A stretch of DNA of 64,000 nt from Shewanella phaeophyticola (GTDB taxonomy: Bacteria; Pseudomonadota; Gammaproteobacteria; Enterobacterales; Shewanellaceae), in NCBI RefSeq assembly GCF_025398315.1, contig NZ_JAODOQ010000001.1, positions 1,364,001-1,428,000 of the forward strand, given 5' to 3'. Shown piece by piece: positions 51,504 to 63,207 of this stretch. The translations under genes and the position numbers were made by a program. Each line of letters opens with the position of its first letter. Positions within the stretch are counted from its first letter, which is position 1. Below the pieces are notes generated by a model. That model had not been told where the DNA came from. It saw only the letters and a program-made list of their open reading frames with translations, and ran no database searches.

Positions 51504-51868
51504 TGATACCAATCTACACAAGAATGTGATCATTCTTAGTAGTTAACATCGCTTATAACGTCGTGAGAAATTTTGACGTTAGAACAACTCGCTTGCTGCA
51601 ATTTCTGCCATATTCTAAGCGATTTTTCCTACGTAATATCTGATTAACCTCAACTCTGGTTAAGAGATGAATAAATAACCTTGATTCTAACAATAACTCC
51701 ATGCGATACATTCAAACTTGAAATTTGCGCTGATAACTAGGCAAATTTACTTGCAATAGACTCGCTATTGACGCGTAAATTTAACAACGTGATCAGTGCA
51801 AAGAGCTGTTTGAAATGCATTTATTATCCAGAATTGAGGTTGATTACTTATTTATCCTGATTGGTATG
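51504..51868. repeat. Dispersed repeat A, copy 2, interrupted by a second element
   Basis: Left end TGATACCAATC and right end GATTGGTATGA form the terminal inverted repeats. The sequence matches 11731-11900 on both sides of an insertion at 51647-51840. Removing the insert and one copy of TGATTA restores alignment with copy 1 without gaps around the junction. It ends beside the stop of the metallopeptidase lipoprotein gene. Confidence 0.82.
51647..51840. mobile_element. 194-bp MITE-like element C nested in repeat A, 6-bp target duplication
   Basis: Ends ACCTCAACTCTGG (left) and CCAGAATTGAGGT (right): 12 of 13 inverted-repeat positions match. TGATTA flanks it on both sides (51641-51646 and 51841-51846), a target site duplication. 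The interior holds a second, longer imperfect palindrome (TTTGCGCTGATAA... paired with ...TGATCAGTGCAAA). No coding capacity. Confidence 0.82.
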
Positions 51869-51869
51869 A

Positions 51870-53816
51870 TTAATGCGCATGTTGGTCGCCACTAAACTGT
51901 AAAGGCTGATTATCAATCAAAACGCTGTCAGTTTGGCTAGAGACTTTTTGTGGTGATTCAGACTGATCTGCTGTTAAGACTAAATTCTGCGCCCAGGTTT
52001 GGCCTTTCACTAACGCAACGGGCTCTGGTAAACCGTCCATAACGAGTTGGGTGTCAATGCCGGGCAGCATTTGGCCGAGAACGTAGCTGGCGCGATCGCG
52101 CAATTCAGCCTGTCCAACTCGGCCTCGTTGGCCCATTCAACGGTAATGGTTGAACTGGTTTGTACTTCGGGTTTATCTGTAATGGCGATATCGCGCAGAA
52201 TGCTATAGCGATGACTCATCATTATTTCTTCAAACAGCATGGCAACATCTTCACGCGTTGATGAATACGCATAATCATCATTAGCTAAATCATTGGCAAA
52301 AAACTCAGCAACATCGTTGGGAATATAGGCTTTTTGGGTACTGTTTGCTGATTCTCCAGCGTAATTAACCTCTGCTAGTCCATACATTTCATCACTGAGT
52401 AATGGGTAACGCATTTGAAGTTGTGTTGATGGCATGTCATCTGAAGCAAATCGACGATCAAACTCTTCTCTTAGGCTTTACGCTTGAAGCGTGGCATGAA
52501 TACTTTGCGGGTAATAGTCATTGGCATGAGCCAGTTCATGGTACATGAGCCTAGCAAAATTAGCAGACATGTTCTCCATGGTGCGGTTGATTCGGTTATC
52601 TTTTTCGATGTACTCGCTGGCATAATCGTTATCTTTAACATAACGATAAGGTGAAAGGTAATTCAGTTCTTCACCATAGTTACTGCGATAGTCTGGGGTT
52701 TCGTTAATGGTGTCTCTCTGAGTTGGTGTTAGCCATAAATATTCTGGATCAATATAAATTGCACCTATGTAACCACTGTAAAAGGATGGTCTGATATCGT
52801 AACTGATGATAATCGCCGTTACTGATTGTAATAGTTCGACAAAATCATTGTTTGTTTGTGCACGAAGGTAAGTTTCAAAATTCTGTCCCATCCAGTCGTG
52901 CGACACTACGACTCTGTCCATAATAGTATCAATCGGGTCTGACTGACTGTCTTGGCTAATAAATGGCAGTTCGTTGAGTATATTACATGAAGCGACTTGT
53001 TGGTTAGAATATGTGCAGTTGACGAGATTATTTGCATAAGCTGAATCTGCTTTGTAAGGATATACCCGAGCAAGTGAATTTGTGAAGTATGCTTTTGATG
53101 GGATGGCTTGCTCTTTTGTGACAAGCAAATGCACATCATCAGTGATTGTTTGGCCGTCAAAGATCGCACTGGCTTTTAGGCTAATGAGTCGGTCGCTGTT
53201 TACACCTGGCGCGTTAAACAGTGGTCGATTAGTGTCAGTTAAATCGACACTATTAAAACCTACGTTGTCGATGTTGGGGTACATGCACCAACTGATATCT
53301 GTGGGCTCTTGGCCATTTATATTTTGAATTCTTAAACTTGCGTCTGTATTGGCCACCATTTGATGGTCATTGTTAATCCGTAAAATATTATCAGTAGAGT
53401 CAGCGGTTATTGACACCACCTCTTCATAATTGCTCGTACCGTCTGTTACCGTTACTTTGAAGCTGTAGTTATCGTTACTGCTGGGGGTAAAGGCGAATAC
53501 TGGGCTATTCACTGAGGCTAACTCAAGGCTATGGACCTGAGACTTGTTGCCATAAAAACGTACGACCGGCACTATCTTGATCGGCAATAGATGCAGTAAT
53601 ACTGCCAGGTCTATTGGCGGCATAATCCTGTTCAACGATAAAAACCAGTTCAGAATCGGTGGATACTAAGCTTGTGCTTGAATCATCATTGCAGATCTCA
53701 AAAGCTGAAGAGGATGGTATAGCCGAGTTATCATCGGAAGAGTCACCGCCACAGGCTGTGAGTAATATGGTACTGGTTAGAAGGCTGTAAAGGCTTACAT
53801 TACGCGGTACATTCAT
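51870..53816 (-). pseudogene. Lipoprotein zinc metallopeptidase, broken in three places
   Basis: Remnant of a roughly 640-codon surface lipoprotein. It starts with a lipobox (LTACGG), then a PKD/REJ-like beta domain (GRTFLWQQVSG... and FAFTPSSNDNYSFKVTVTDG), then a domain ending in a zinc-binding HELAHANDYYP (HExxH). Lesions: a frameshift at 53531-53537, an in-frame TAA at 52478-52480 (THATLQA-stop-SLREEF), and a frameshift near 52124-52127, after which VGQAELRDRASYVLGQMLPG continues to 51870. The peptidase family is not identified beyond the HExxH motif. Three lesions beside mobile repeats favour real decay, though the sequence also has errors elsewhere. Confidence 0.75.
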
Positions 53817-53921
53817 TAAATGACTCCATGTCTATTGTTTGAGGTTATTGTTTATAGTTATTTTTATACAACATCTTGTTAACAAACAAATGTAGTATGC
53901 CGTATTGTGGCAACGCAATAA

Positions 53922-53947
53922 ACAAAAAAAGCACCATAAGGCGCTTT
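53922..53947 (-). terminator. Terminator after the DUF2069 gene
   Basis: Minus-strand hairpin GCGCC-TTAT-GGTGC (with a G-U pair) followed by seven T. Confidence 0.7.
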
Positions 53948-53975
53948 CTTATAAAACAATTTAAATGCTAGAACT

Positions 53976-54354
53976 CTATTTTTGTTCAGATTTTTTCTTT
54001 AATCCTAAGCCTAATTCACGGCCGCGTTTGCGGGCATAGAAAGGAAAGGTAACCAATAAAATACAAATCAACACAGATTCAATCAGCGCAAAGGCAAACG
54101 CGTCAGTGGTGATATACGCTAGGGTTAAACCATGTAGCAAATACACACATAAAATAAAGCTGTACTCAGGCATAGGTGTAAGGGTTACCGCTAATAATGC
54201 CTTTTAGCGGAAAGAGTAATGGCACAATCCAAATTAAACTAAAACCAAGAGAATAAGTGCCATTTATGCCTTGTTGTATAAACCAGCCGCTAAGCAGCAG
54301 GAGTAAAGCAAGGTAACCAATACGGCTGAGTTGAAACAAGGTTTGTGTGGTCAT
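53976..54354 (-). pseudogene. DUF2069 membrane protein, frameshifted
   Basis: Small inner-membrane protein with four hydrophobic segments. The first half (FQLSRIGYLALLLLLSGWF ... GNPYTYA) and the second half (SFILCVYLLHGLTLAY ... FYARKRGRELGLG) are in different frames. Deleting one A near 54164-54169 gives YTYAWYSFILCVYL, the natural join, for a total of about 125 residues. Function unknown. It lies 11 bases after yfgD. Confidence 0.8.
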
Positions 54355-54365
54355 TATGTTACTCG

Positions 54366-54722
54366 TTACAGAATAGATAAAACATTTTCAGGTGGACGGC
54401 CAATGGCTGCTTGATTATTAGCCAGTACGATTGGGCGCTCAATTAACTTTGGTGTGGCGACCATAGCACTAATCAGTTGCTCTTCTGTTAGTGCAGGGTC
54501 TGCTAAATTTTGGGCTTTATATTCATCTTCTTTGGTGCGCATCATTTGGCGAGCGCTCACACCGAGTAACGATAAAATATTATTAATTTCAGCTTCACTA
54601 GGCGGTTGCTTTAAGTATTCAACTACAGTGATGTCAGCTCCGTTCGCTTCTAGTAATGCGAGTGTTTCACGACTTTTTGAGCAGCGAGGATTGTGTAAAA
54701 TTGTTGTTTTAGTTTTAGTCAT
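54366..54722 (-). CDS. yfgD: ArsC-family glutaredoxin-type reductase YfgD
   Basis: 118-residue ArsC/Spx-fold protein: HNPRCSKSRETLALLE with the catalytic cysteine, the VEYLKQPPS segment, and ERPIVLANNQAAIGRPPENV at the C terminus, the arginines used by arsenate reductases. Whether it reduces arsenate or is a YfgD-type relative is open; its position next to bepA (yfgC), as in E. coli, favours the latter. Start at ATG 54722 with CGGAA upstream. Confidence 0.88.
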   Translation of the reverse strand: MTKTKTTILHNPRCSKSRETLALLEANGADITVVEYLKQPPSEAEINNILSLLGVSARQMMRTKEDEYKAQNLADPALTEEQLISAMVATPKLIERPIVLANNQAAIGRPPENVLSIL

Positions 54723-54806
54723 TGGACATTCCGTCATAAAAAATGGCAAACAATACGTTTGCCATTATTCTATCAAAAATTTACGCGTAAAGAGATACAG
54801 TTATAT

Positions 54807-56276
54807 CTACTTAAACTGATCCATTTCTCTGTCAGCTTGTCTAAACTGGCGGATCCTGGCTTCAATTCGGGCTAATTGCAAGGTATTGCCTTCTGAGTAA
54901 CGATAAGCGTAGTTAAGTTGGTCAATCGCACCTTGATAGTTTGCAGTAAGTGCCATTATTTCAGCATTGCTATAATACTCTAATGCTTTGTTATCAAGCT
55001 TGCGGTAAGCATCGGACATAATTTGATACGGCAGCATGTTTTGCTTGTCTAAAAAGATTGTTTCTTCCAGTAATGGAATAGCTTTAGTAGGTTGATTTGC
55101 TTCAACATAAATATTGGCAAGGTTAATATTAATCACTTGTGACGTGGGCTTTAACTTGCGCTGTGATTCTAATAGTGCAATAGCTTGTGGATATGCCTTT
55201 TTTTGTGCCAATAAATCCGTTTTAGTGTCGATATAAAACAAATTATTGTCGTCTTTTTTCAGTAGCTCATCAATGATGACTTCTGCCTGTTCAAACTTTT
55301 CTAAGCGAAACAATGCCAAGGCTTTACCGTAAAGCGCAGCATCTTTATGGGTATATTCACGTTTTTTTAATTGCTGTTCAAATAGAGACAATGCCGCATC
55401 ATCACTAAAGCTTGAAAATCGAACTTGAATTCGCGCCTTAGCCAATTGGTACAGTAAACTATCTGGAACATGCCGTTCGGGATATTGAGCCGCACGGTTA
55501 CGGGCTTCTGTTATCCGAGATTCAGGTAATGGGTGAGTTAATAGCATTTGTGGCGGAGTGGTTGAAAAACGGTAACGTACGGCCAATTGCCCAAAGAATG
55601 TCGCCGCAGCATTAGGGTCAAAACCTGCATCAACTAAAATTTGCATACCAATGCGGTCGGCTTCTTTTTCGTGGAGCCGGGTGTAGTTAATTGACGATTG
55701 TGTCGCAAGGGCTTGGGTGGTTGCCAGCGCAGCAATACCCACTTGTGGCGCCGCAATCGTCAGTAATATCGCGCCTAGCATCCCTGCAATAGTTGCTGTT
55801 GAGCTTTTTTGTTGTGCTTCAAGTGAGCGCGCTAAGTGTCGCTGTGTCACATGGCTAATTTCGTGGGCTAATACTGAGGCGAGTTCACTTTCATTATCAG
55901 CATTTAAAAATAATCCGGTATGCACACCAACATGGCCACCAAAAAAGGCAAACGCGTTAATTTCATCATTACGCAACAAGAAGAAATAAAACGGGGTTTT
56001 AACGCCTGTTGCGTTAGCCACCAGTTTATTGCCGAGCTCGGATAAATATTGGCTTAACACCGGATCGTTTAATACTGGTGTACTTGAACGGATAACTCGC
56101 ATGTAGGCGTCGCCATACACACTTTCTTTTTCTAGACTGAAGGTATTAACGGCTGCGGTGCCAAGATCTGGAAGGTCGTTATTGGCAAAGCTATGGGCAA
56201 TACTACCCGCCAACACAATACTGATCGCTGTGGCTGTTAATGCTTTAGAAAAACTTGATAATGATAATTTACGCAA
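54807..56276 (-). CDS. bepA: Beta-barrel assembly-enhancing protease BepA (YfgC)
   Basis: Periplasmic M48 zinc metalloprotease/chaperone for outer membrane protein (LptD) assembly, 489 residues. Signal peptide to about residue 31, active site HEISH (138-142), third ligand in RLHEKEADRIGM, then a TPR region from about 290 onward (QAEVIIDELLKKDDNN, PTSQVININLANIYVEANQPTKA). Intact. Confidence 0.95.
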   Translation of the reverse strand: MRKLSLSSFSKALTATAISIVLAGSIAHSFANNDLPDLGTAAVNTFSLEKESVYGDAYMRVIRSSTPVLNDPVLSQYLSELGNKLVANATGVKTPFYFFLLRNDEINAFAFFGGHVGVHTGLFLNADNESELASVLAHEISHVTQRHLARSLEAQQKSSTATIAGMLGAILLTIAAPQVGIAALATTQALATQSSINYTRLHEKEADRIGMQILVDAGFDPNAAATFFGQLAVRYRFSTTPPQMLLTHPLPESRITEARNRAAQYPERHVPDSLLYQLAKARIQVRFSSFSDDAALSLFEQQLKKREYTHKDAALYGKALALFRLEKFEQAEVIIDELLKKDDNNLFYIDTKTDLLAQKKAYPQAIALLESQRKLKPTSQVININLANIYVEANQPTKAIPLLEETIFLDKQNMLPYQIMSDAYRKLDNKALEYYSNAEIMALTANYQGAIDQLNYAYRYSEGNTLQLARIEARIRQFRQADREMDQFK

Positions 56277-56403
56277 GCGAAACCTATAATGCTAAATGAG
56301 TCGTAAGTTCTTGGCTTAACGCACAAGTTGGTTTTGCAACATCGCTTGTGGTTTAGTGTTCAAGCTAGGATAATAGCCCTAGAATGATTAAAGCAAGTTC
56401 ATA

Positions 56404-56625
56404 ATGATTTTTATTGATTTAACCCCATATTCTTGCCCTTATCCTCTAGTGAAAGTGAAACTTTTACTAAAGCAGATGCAAGTGGGTGAAACCTTACATG
56501 TTTTACTCTCTGACCACGGCTCACGCCGAGATGTTCCCTTGTTAATGAAAAAAATGGGTTTTGGTATTGAAATAGTCACTGATGAGTCGCATTGTTTATC
56601 CGTGATTATCACCAAAACAAACTAA
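56404..56625 (+). CDS. TusA/SirA-like sulfur carrier protein
   Basis: 73-residue protein of the TusA family. Motif CPYP at 11-14 with the reactive cysteine Cys11, followed by VKVKLLLKQMQVGETLHVLLSD and the MGF turn. It may carry persulfide sulfur, though partners are not evident here. Located between bepA and perM. Confidence 0.85.
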   Translation: MIFIDLTPYSCPYPLVKVKLLLKQMQVGETLHVLLSDHGSRRDVPLLMKKMGFGIEIVTDESHCLSVIITKTN

Positions 56626-56653
56626 TTTAGCGTTTTAATATAAAGGTTGTTCA

Positions 56654-57733
56654 ATGCTGTCATTTTTAACTGAATGGTACAAAAACCGTTTTAGCGATCC
56701 CCATGCCATTACGTTGATGTTTATTATTGTTGGTATTGGTTTGGCGTTGTACTTTGGTGCAGGGCTTCTTGCGCCTTTATTGATTGCGCTAGTATTGGCC
56801 TTTTTACTTGAATGGCCTGTGGCGCAGATGTCTCGTTTAGGGATTAGCCGAACCGCTGCAGCCAGTATTGTATTAGTTGCATTTTTAGGGTTAATGCTGA
56901 TTTTAATGTTAGGACTGACTTCAAGCATTTGGCGTCAAGGTGTATCATTAGTGGCTGATTTACCCACGATGATTGATAAAGGCATGTCTATTGTCAAAGG
57001 GTTAAGTGCTGAATACCCGCAATTTATCAGTGCTGCACAGCTTGATTCAATGATGGAAGAAATCAATAAAATGCTCGATACCCAGCATTTACTTGATTTG
57101 GGTAAACAAATTTTAGGATATTCAGCGTCATTATTAGTGCTGATGGTTTACGCGATTTTAGTGCCTTTGTTAGTGTTTTTCTTTTTAAAAGACAAAGAGC
57201 AATTATTAAAAGGCAGTAAGCGCTTTTTTCCGGATAATCGTGATTTAGCCAGAAAAGTATGGCTTGAAATGGATCAACAAATTTTCAATTATATTCGTGG
57301 CAAGGTCATTGAGATTGTGATTATTGGCGTAGTTAGCTATGTGGTTTTTGCATTGATGGGCTTACGATATTCAGCCTTATTAGGTGTATTAACTGGTTTG
57401 TCTGTACTTATTCCGTATGTAGGGGCAACCTTAGTGACCCTTCCTATTGCGTTAGTGGCGTTCTTTCAATGGGGGTTTAGCCCTGAATTTGGCTATTTGA
57501 TGCTGAGTTACGGCGTTATTCAAGCGCTCGATGGTAATGTGTTGGTGCCATTGCTGTTTTCAGATGCGGTAGATTTGCACCCTGTGGTTATCATTGCCGC
57601 AGTGTTAGTGTTTGGCGGTCTGTGGGGTGTATGGGGCGTCTTTTTTGCCATACCGTTAGCCTCGTTAGTTAAAGCGGTTTTAAATGCCTGGCCTAACGCT
57701 GAGACACCTAAAATGACCCTCGACAGTGAATAA
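56654..57733 (+). CDS. perM: AI-2E family transporter PerM
   Basis: 359-residue inner-membrane protein of the PerM/AI-2E family, about eight membrane segments (FIIVGIGLALYFGAGLLAPL, LVLAFLLEWPVAQ, VLIPYVGATLVTLPIALVAFF, VLVFGGLWGVWGVFFAIPLA). Some relatives export AI-2 or act as Na+(Li+)/H+ antiporters; substrate here is not defined. In E. coli perM is next to yfgC/bepA, as here. Confidence 0.9.
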   Translation: MLSFLTEWYKNRFSDPHAITLMFIIVGIGLALYFGAGLLAPLLIALVLAFLLEWPVAQMSRLGISRTAAASIVLVAFLGLMLILMLGLTSSIWRQGVSLVADLPTMIDKGMSIVKGLSAEYPQFISAAQLDSMMEEINKMLDTQHLLDLGKQILGYSASLLVLMVYAILVPLLVFFFLKDKEQLLKGSKRFFPDNRDLARKVWLEMDQQIFNYIRGKVIEIVIIGVVSYVVFALMGLRYSALLGVLTGLSVLIPYVGATLVTLPIALVAFFQWGFSPEFGYLMLSYGVIQALDGNVLVPLLFSDAVDLHPVVIIAAVLVFGGLWGVWGVFFAIPLASLVKAVLNAWPNAETPKMTLDSE

Positions 57734-57791
57734 GCACCAAGCAAGCTTCTAACTCCAACAAATAGTCGGTTACAAATAATCGCGAATAAAT

Positions 57792-57828
57792 AAAAAACGC
57801 TAGCAAGTTAACTTGCTAGCGTTTTTTA
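57792..57828. terminator. Bidirectional terminator perM/DUF2897 gene
   Basis: AAAAAACGCTAGCAAGTT / AACTTGCTAGCGTTTTTT, an 18-bp perfect hairpin between convergent genes. Confidence 0.93.
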
Positions 57829-57853
57829 TGGCCTATTTTTCGTGAATATTTAT

Positions 57854-58105
57854 CTATTCACGTTTAGATGTACTGTCTGTGATATCAGTGTTGTTACCAC
57901 TTGTGGAATCATCTGGGCCTGCCGGAATGGTTGAATCATCTTGCGCTTCATCTTTGGGTTTTGCTGATGATGATTTATCATCTTTTGGATCGCCAAATTG
58001 CGGCATTTTAAATTTAGCCGAGTACTTAAGCACTGCAAGATTACTGGCAATCACTCCTAAGACTAAAATGATTATCAGCCAAACTTCATAACCTTCTAAA
58101 CTCAT
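57854..58105 (-). CDS. DUF2897 family small membrane protein
   Basis: 83 residues: one N-terminal membrane helix (VWLIIILVLGVIASNLAVLKYSAK), then a hydrophilic, acidic, probably disordered tail (Asp/Ser/Lys rich). This is the DUF2897 pattern. Function unknown. Confidence 0.75.
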   Translation of the reverse strand: MSLEGYEVWLIIILVLGVIASNLAVLKYSAKFKMPQFGDPKDDKSSSAKPKDEAQDDSTIPAGPDDSTSGNNTDITDSTSKRE

Positions 58106-58162
58106 GTGTCACTCCAGTCATTTTGCGCTAGCTTGTCTAATCTCAGCAGCGCGGTAATGGAT

Positions 58163-58900
58163 TTAGCTTGTTGCTAAGATGCGTTCACACTTTTCAATAT
58201 CATCAGGTACGTCAACTTCAGGTGCATTGTAGTGACTGATCACGACTTTAATTTTGTGTCCATTTTCTAAGGCACGTAATTGCTCAAGTTTTTCAATGTC
58301 TTCTAGTCTGCCTACCGGTAACTTGGCAAAGGCATTAATAAAGCGCTTAGTATAAGCATAGACGCCAATGTGTTTGTAAACAGGGTGGTCTTTAATATCA
58401 CGACCAAATGGAATACACGCTCGCGAGAAGTACAATGCATTGTAGTCATTATCAAATACCACTTTAACGTGCATTGGGTCGTCTAATTCTTTTTCTTCGG
58501 TAATTTGGAAGCCCAGTGTCGCCATTTCAAATTCACCTGGGTGCTGTTGAAACAAGCTTACCATTTGTTCAATTGAGCTTGGGTCGATCAGCGGTTGATC
58601 GCCTTGTAAATTAATGACTAAGTCGTCTTCACCTAAACCTAAACGTTCAATGGCATCGTTAATACGGTCGGTACCTGATGCGGCATCAGGATCGGTCATG
58701 ACCGCTTTACCCCCAAAGGCTTCGACTGCATTTTTAATTCGGTCGTCATCAGTGGCAACAAAGATATTGTCGATACCTTTTGCCAATGCAGCACGTTCAT
58801 ACACGCGTTGGATCATAGGCTTACCCGCAATGAGGGCGAGGGGTTTGCCAGGAAAACGGCTTGAGCCATAACGTGCTGGAATAATAAGAGTAACGTTCAT
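58163..58900 (-). CDS. kdsB: CMP-Kdo synthetase KdsB
   Basis: 3-deoxy-manno-octulosonate cytidylyltransferase activating Kdo for lipopolysaccharide. 245 residues with the nucleotidyltransferase start [17 protein letters not shown], and [11 protein letters not shown] for metal binding. It has no lpxK or kdsC next to it; the E. coli lpxK-kdsB linkage is absent here. Confidence 0.96.
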   Translation of the reverse strand: MNVTLIIPARYGSSRFPGKPLALIAGKPMIQRVYERAALAKGIDNIFVATDDDRIKNAVEAFGGKAVMTDPDAASGTDRINDAIERLGLGEDDLVINLQGDQPLIDPSSIEQMVSLFQQHPGEFEMATLGFQITEEKELDDPMHVKVVFDNDYNALYFSRACIPFGRDIKDHPVYKHIGVYAYTKRFINAFAKLPVGRLEDIEKLEQLRALENGHKIKVVISHYNAPEVDVPDDIEKCERILATS

Positions 58901-59215
58901 TAAATTAGCCCTACTGGTTGTAGACGATATCTATTGAGGATAAACGACACCTCAATAACAGAATATATTGTGAGTTAACCGCAACTTGGGTTAGATGATG
59001 AGGTTTATTATATACCCAATCAACCTGACGATGCATGTTTCGCGAAATCATCTCGATATAAAGCATCGTTTGTTTAAAAAGTTCGCGTTTAATAAAGGTT
59101 ATTGCACATAATTTAACACGATATATTTTTTGATTTGCTCACATAAACAAAAGCCTGCTAAATATCCGTTTAATGAGATACTGCAGGCCAGTGTTAGATT
59201 ATTTTACACGGGTAT
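58901..59215. other. kdsB/can intergenic region
   Basis: Some 315 AT-rich bases; kdsB promoter lies here, and the can terminator at the far end. An imperfect 6-bp CGATGC / GCATCG pair (59029-59034, 59063-59068) spans a TTTCGCGAAA palindrome. No gene. Confidence 0.45.
59146..59189 (-). terminator. Probable terminator after can
   Basis: GCCTGC / GCAGGC stem with a 24-base loop and a T-rich tail on the minus strand. The long loop makes it weaker than others here. Confidence 0.55.
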
Positions 59216-59830
59216 TTACGGAATATCTCTACCATGGACACGGTCAACAGTCACATCTAAGTCTGTCAGTAAACCGTTGTCGATACCGTAAATCCAGCCG
59301 TGAATGGCTACATCTTGGCCGCGGTCCCATGCTTCTTGAATAATATTGGTCGAAACCACGTTTGATACTTGTTCCATGACGTTGAGTTCGCATAAACGAT
59401 CAAAACGCTGTTGCTCTGTCATCGGTTCAAGATCAGTATAGTGAATACGATGAATGTCACGCAGGTGTCCTAGCCAATTATCAATTAAGCCAAAGCGTTC
59501 TTTACCCATTGCGGCACGCACACCACCACATCCATAGTGACCTACCACCATAATGTGCTTTACTTTGAGTACATCGACGGCATATTGCAGCACCGATAAG
59601 CAGTTTAAGTCGGTATGAATCACCATGTTGGCAATATTACGGTGAACAAAAACTTCACCGGGTAATAAGTCGATAATTTGGTTTGATGGTACCCGGCTAT
59701 CCGAACATCCAATCCACAAGTATTCCGGGGTTTGTTGTTTAGCGAGCTGTTCAAAAAAAGTAGGATCTTCTTTATTGATCCGTTCAGCCCACCGGCGATT
59801 ATTATCAAATAATGGTTTAAGAAGTTTCAT
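59216..59830 (-). CDS. can: Beta-class carbonic anhydrase Can
   Basis: Zinc enzyme hydrating CO2, 204 residues. Zinc ligands Cys42, His98 and Cys101 (GCSDSR and GHYGCGG), with the Asp44-Arg46 dyad, as in E. coli Can. Probably monocistronic. Confidence 0.97.
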   Translation of the reverse strand: MKLLKPLFDNNRRWAERINKEDPTFFEQLAKQQTPEYLWIGCSDSRVPSNQIIDLLPGEVFVHRNIANMVIHTDLNCLSVLQYAVDVLKVKHIMVVGHYGCGGVRAAMGKERFGLIDNWLGHLRDIHRIHYTDLEPMTEQQRFDRLCELNVMEQVSNVVSTNIIQEAWDRGQDVAIHGWIYGIDNGLLTDLDVTVDRVHGRDIP

Positions 59831-59939
59831 TGGCGCTCTGATTTTTGACTAGGTTGCCGGTGAAGGTTCACAGGCAATATGAAAATTTGTAACGAGTATA
59901 TCAGCAATGTAGATGGATCTGGTCTATCCATCTTGTTGA

Positions 59940-60788
59940 TTAATTAAAATTCACTTTACACAAAAAATCAATAAGATGCTGGTTGAAAAACTCGGCTTGC
60001 TCAATATTAGCCAAATGCCCAGCTTGATCAATATGCAACAATTGACTGCCATCAATACAGTCATGCATTAAATAGCTTTCTAATGCTGTACGTAAGTAAC
60101 CATTTAAGCCAACTGCAATTAAGGCGGGCAAAGTTAATGCCTCAACAGACTCTAAGGTGTCGCGTTTAAAAATTGCCATATTAGCAAACTTTAATAATGG
60201 CGTTATTTGCGATGGGCTGATGTCGGTTAGTTGTTGATTAAATTCTTTAATTGCTTGAGCTAATGCCGCATTGTACTGACTCGTCTGTATCGCATCTTTA
60301 CTGAAAAACAATTCAGTTAAGCTTGTTGCTAATGCGGCTGGCATTGCCTGAGCATTGGCCACTTGTGCCATAAAACCTTGATACTTTGCGCAGTTGACTT
60401 GTGGCTCAAAGCCGACAAAACTGTTGAGCATGACAAGGCCTTGTACACGAACGGGAGCCATTAGCACCATTTCTGTAGCAATAGCGCCACCACTACCATG
60501 GCCAATGACAGCAAAGTTGCTCACTTCAAGAGTATTCATTAAGTCGAGTAAGTCTTTGGCAACATCTTGAAGATTATCGCAACTTTCTGGCAGGGTTGTG
60601 CTTTGGCCATGTCCCCAAAAGTCCACGGCAATACAGCGATATTGCGTGCTTAACTCGGTTATTTGAGCTTGCCACATCTGGCTGCTGGCCAACAAACCAT
60701 GACAAAAAAGTAAGGTAGACCTTGTGCCTTGGTCAACATAGTGAAGAGGGTGTTGATTGATGGTTTTACTGGTTAATTGTAATGACAT
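59940..60788 (-). CDS. Alpha/beta hydrolase
   Basis: 282 residues. LLFCHGLLASSQMW supplies the oxyanion loop, VIGHGSGG the nucleophile elbow, and the catalytic His is in IDQAGHLANIEQ. It resembles haloperoxidase- or BioH-like enzymes; substrate unknown. It lies 37 bases after the VanY-like gene on the same strand and may be co-transcribed with it and dapE. Confidence 0.8.
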   Translation of the reverse strand: MSLQLTSKTINQHPLHYVDQGTRSTLLFCHGLLASSQMWQAQITELSTQYRCIAVDFWGHGQSTTLPESCDNLQDVAKDLLDLMNTLEVSNFAVIGHGSGGAIATEMVLMAPVRVQGLVMLNSFVGFEPQVNCAKYQGFMAQVANAQAMPAALATSLTELFFSKDAIQTSQYNAALAQAIKEFNQQLTDISPSQITPLLKFANMAIFKRDTLESVEALTLPALIAVGLNGYLRTALESYLMHDCIDGSQLLHIDQAGHLANIEQAEFFNQHLIDFLCKVNFN

Positions 60789-60825
60789 TTAGCTGGCTCA
60801 TTAAATAAAAAGTAGCACGCAGGCA

Positions 60826-61522
60826 TTAAGCCGGAGAGGGCGCGACATAAAAAACATAGTGATCGACTAATTCGGTTAATCGCTCGAGTAGCGACGATTG
60901 TAATGCTATTTCGGCACCAGACAATACTTTAGCTAATTCGATAGGGTTAAATTGAGCTAAATAGGTATCGGCGATAGGGTAATAGCTTAAATGCCAGGGT
61001 TCAGGGCTTACACCACTTTGTTGTGGCTGATACGGGAAGTAAAACCCATATTGGCTTGCATGTTGTTGTAACCATTGGTGCATTGTCGCGCACGGCCAGA
61101 GTCTTGATATTCGGCGGTAACCAATTGCAGTGACGCTTTACTGGTTTGTTTGGCATCAAACACGTCAATATCGGTGCCCCAATGGTGTCTCGACGCGCCC
61201 GGTAAGGCAGACCAAATCAAAATAGTGTCGATAAGTTGCGGCTCTGATAACGCGTCATAGTTTACTGGTTGCGAGGCTTTATCTAACAGAGGCCGAGCGC
61301 CTGAGGCTTTAGCATTCCAAATAAGCGCTTGGCGTTCAAAAGGTCGATAAGCTGAGCAAATCTGCAAGTCTATACCACTATCTGCGGCGGCGAGTTGCAT
61401 ATTGGCAAAAGCCGCTGCCGTGTGCTGCTCAAGTAAAAAATCCCCAATGGTAACTAATTGCTGACTGTCTAAGCCATACAATTTAGCTTGCTGTTGAGGA
61501 ATATCAACATTGAGCGTTGGAG

Positions 61523-61532
<10 letters not shown>
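60826..61532 (-). pseudogene. VanY-like D-Ala-D-Ala carboxypeptidase (M15 family), frameshifted
   Basis: LD/DD-carboxypeptidase-like protein of about 235 codons. Zinc-site motifs: SAYRPFERQ, SRHHWGTDIDVFD (His and Asp ligands) and PEPWHLSY (last His). The first 150 residues and the last 85 are in different frames; a missing base near 61085-61092 explains it (EYQDSG ... then TMHQWLQQHASQYGF). GTG start at 61532 overlaps the 3' end of dapE. No signal peptide is seen, so it may act in the cytoplasm on recycled peptides. Confidence 0.82.
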
Positions 61533-62996
<1,464 letters not shown>

Positions 62997-63207
62997 AAGA
63001 AAACTCCCTTTTGTCGGTGAGGTTATAAATGGGCTTAGCGGCTGTTTTTCAGGCAAGGCCGTTGTTGCTAAAGATAATGCTGATATTGTGGCATTGAGTC
63101 GCAGCTTGAACAAGGTTATTGCGGGCTTTTGAATAGATTTCATAAAATGCAAGCTAAAAGCACTTGCATTTTATTTGTTAGGAAGAGTATGAGGTTAGGC
63201 GTTAACG

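Noticed and set aside
62997..63152. Extended or exported form of YffB
   Set aside because: No homology to the family; hydrophobic content is low, and a good Shine-Dalgarno precedes the TTG at 62996.
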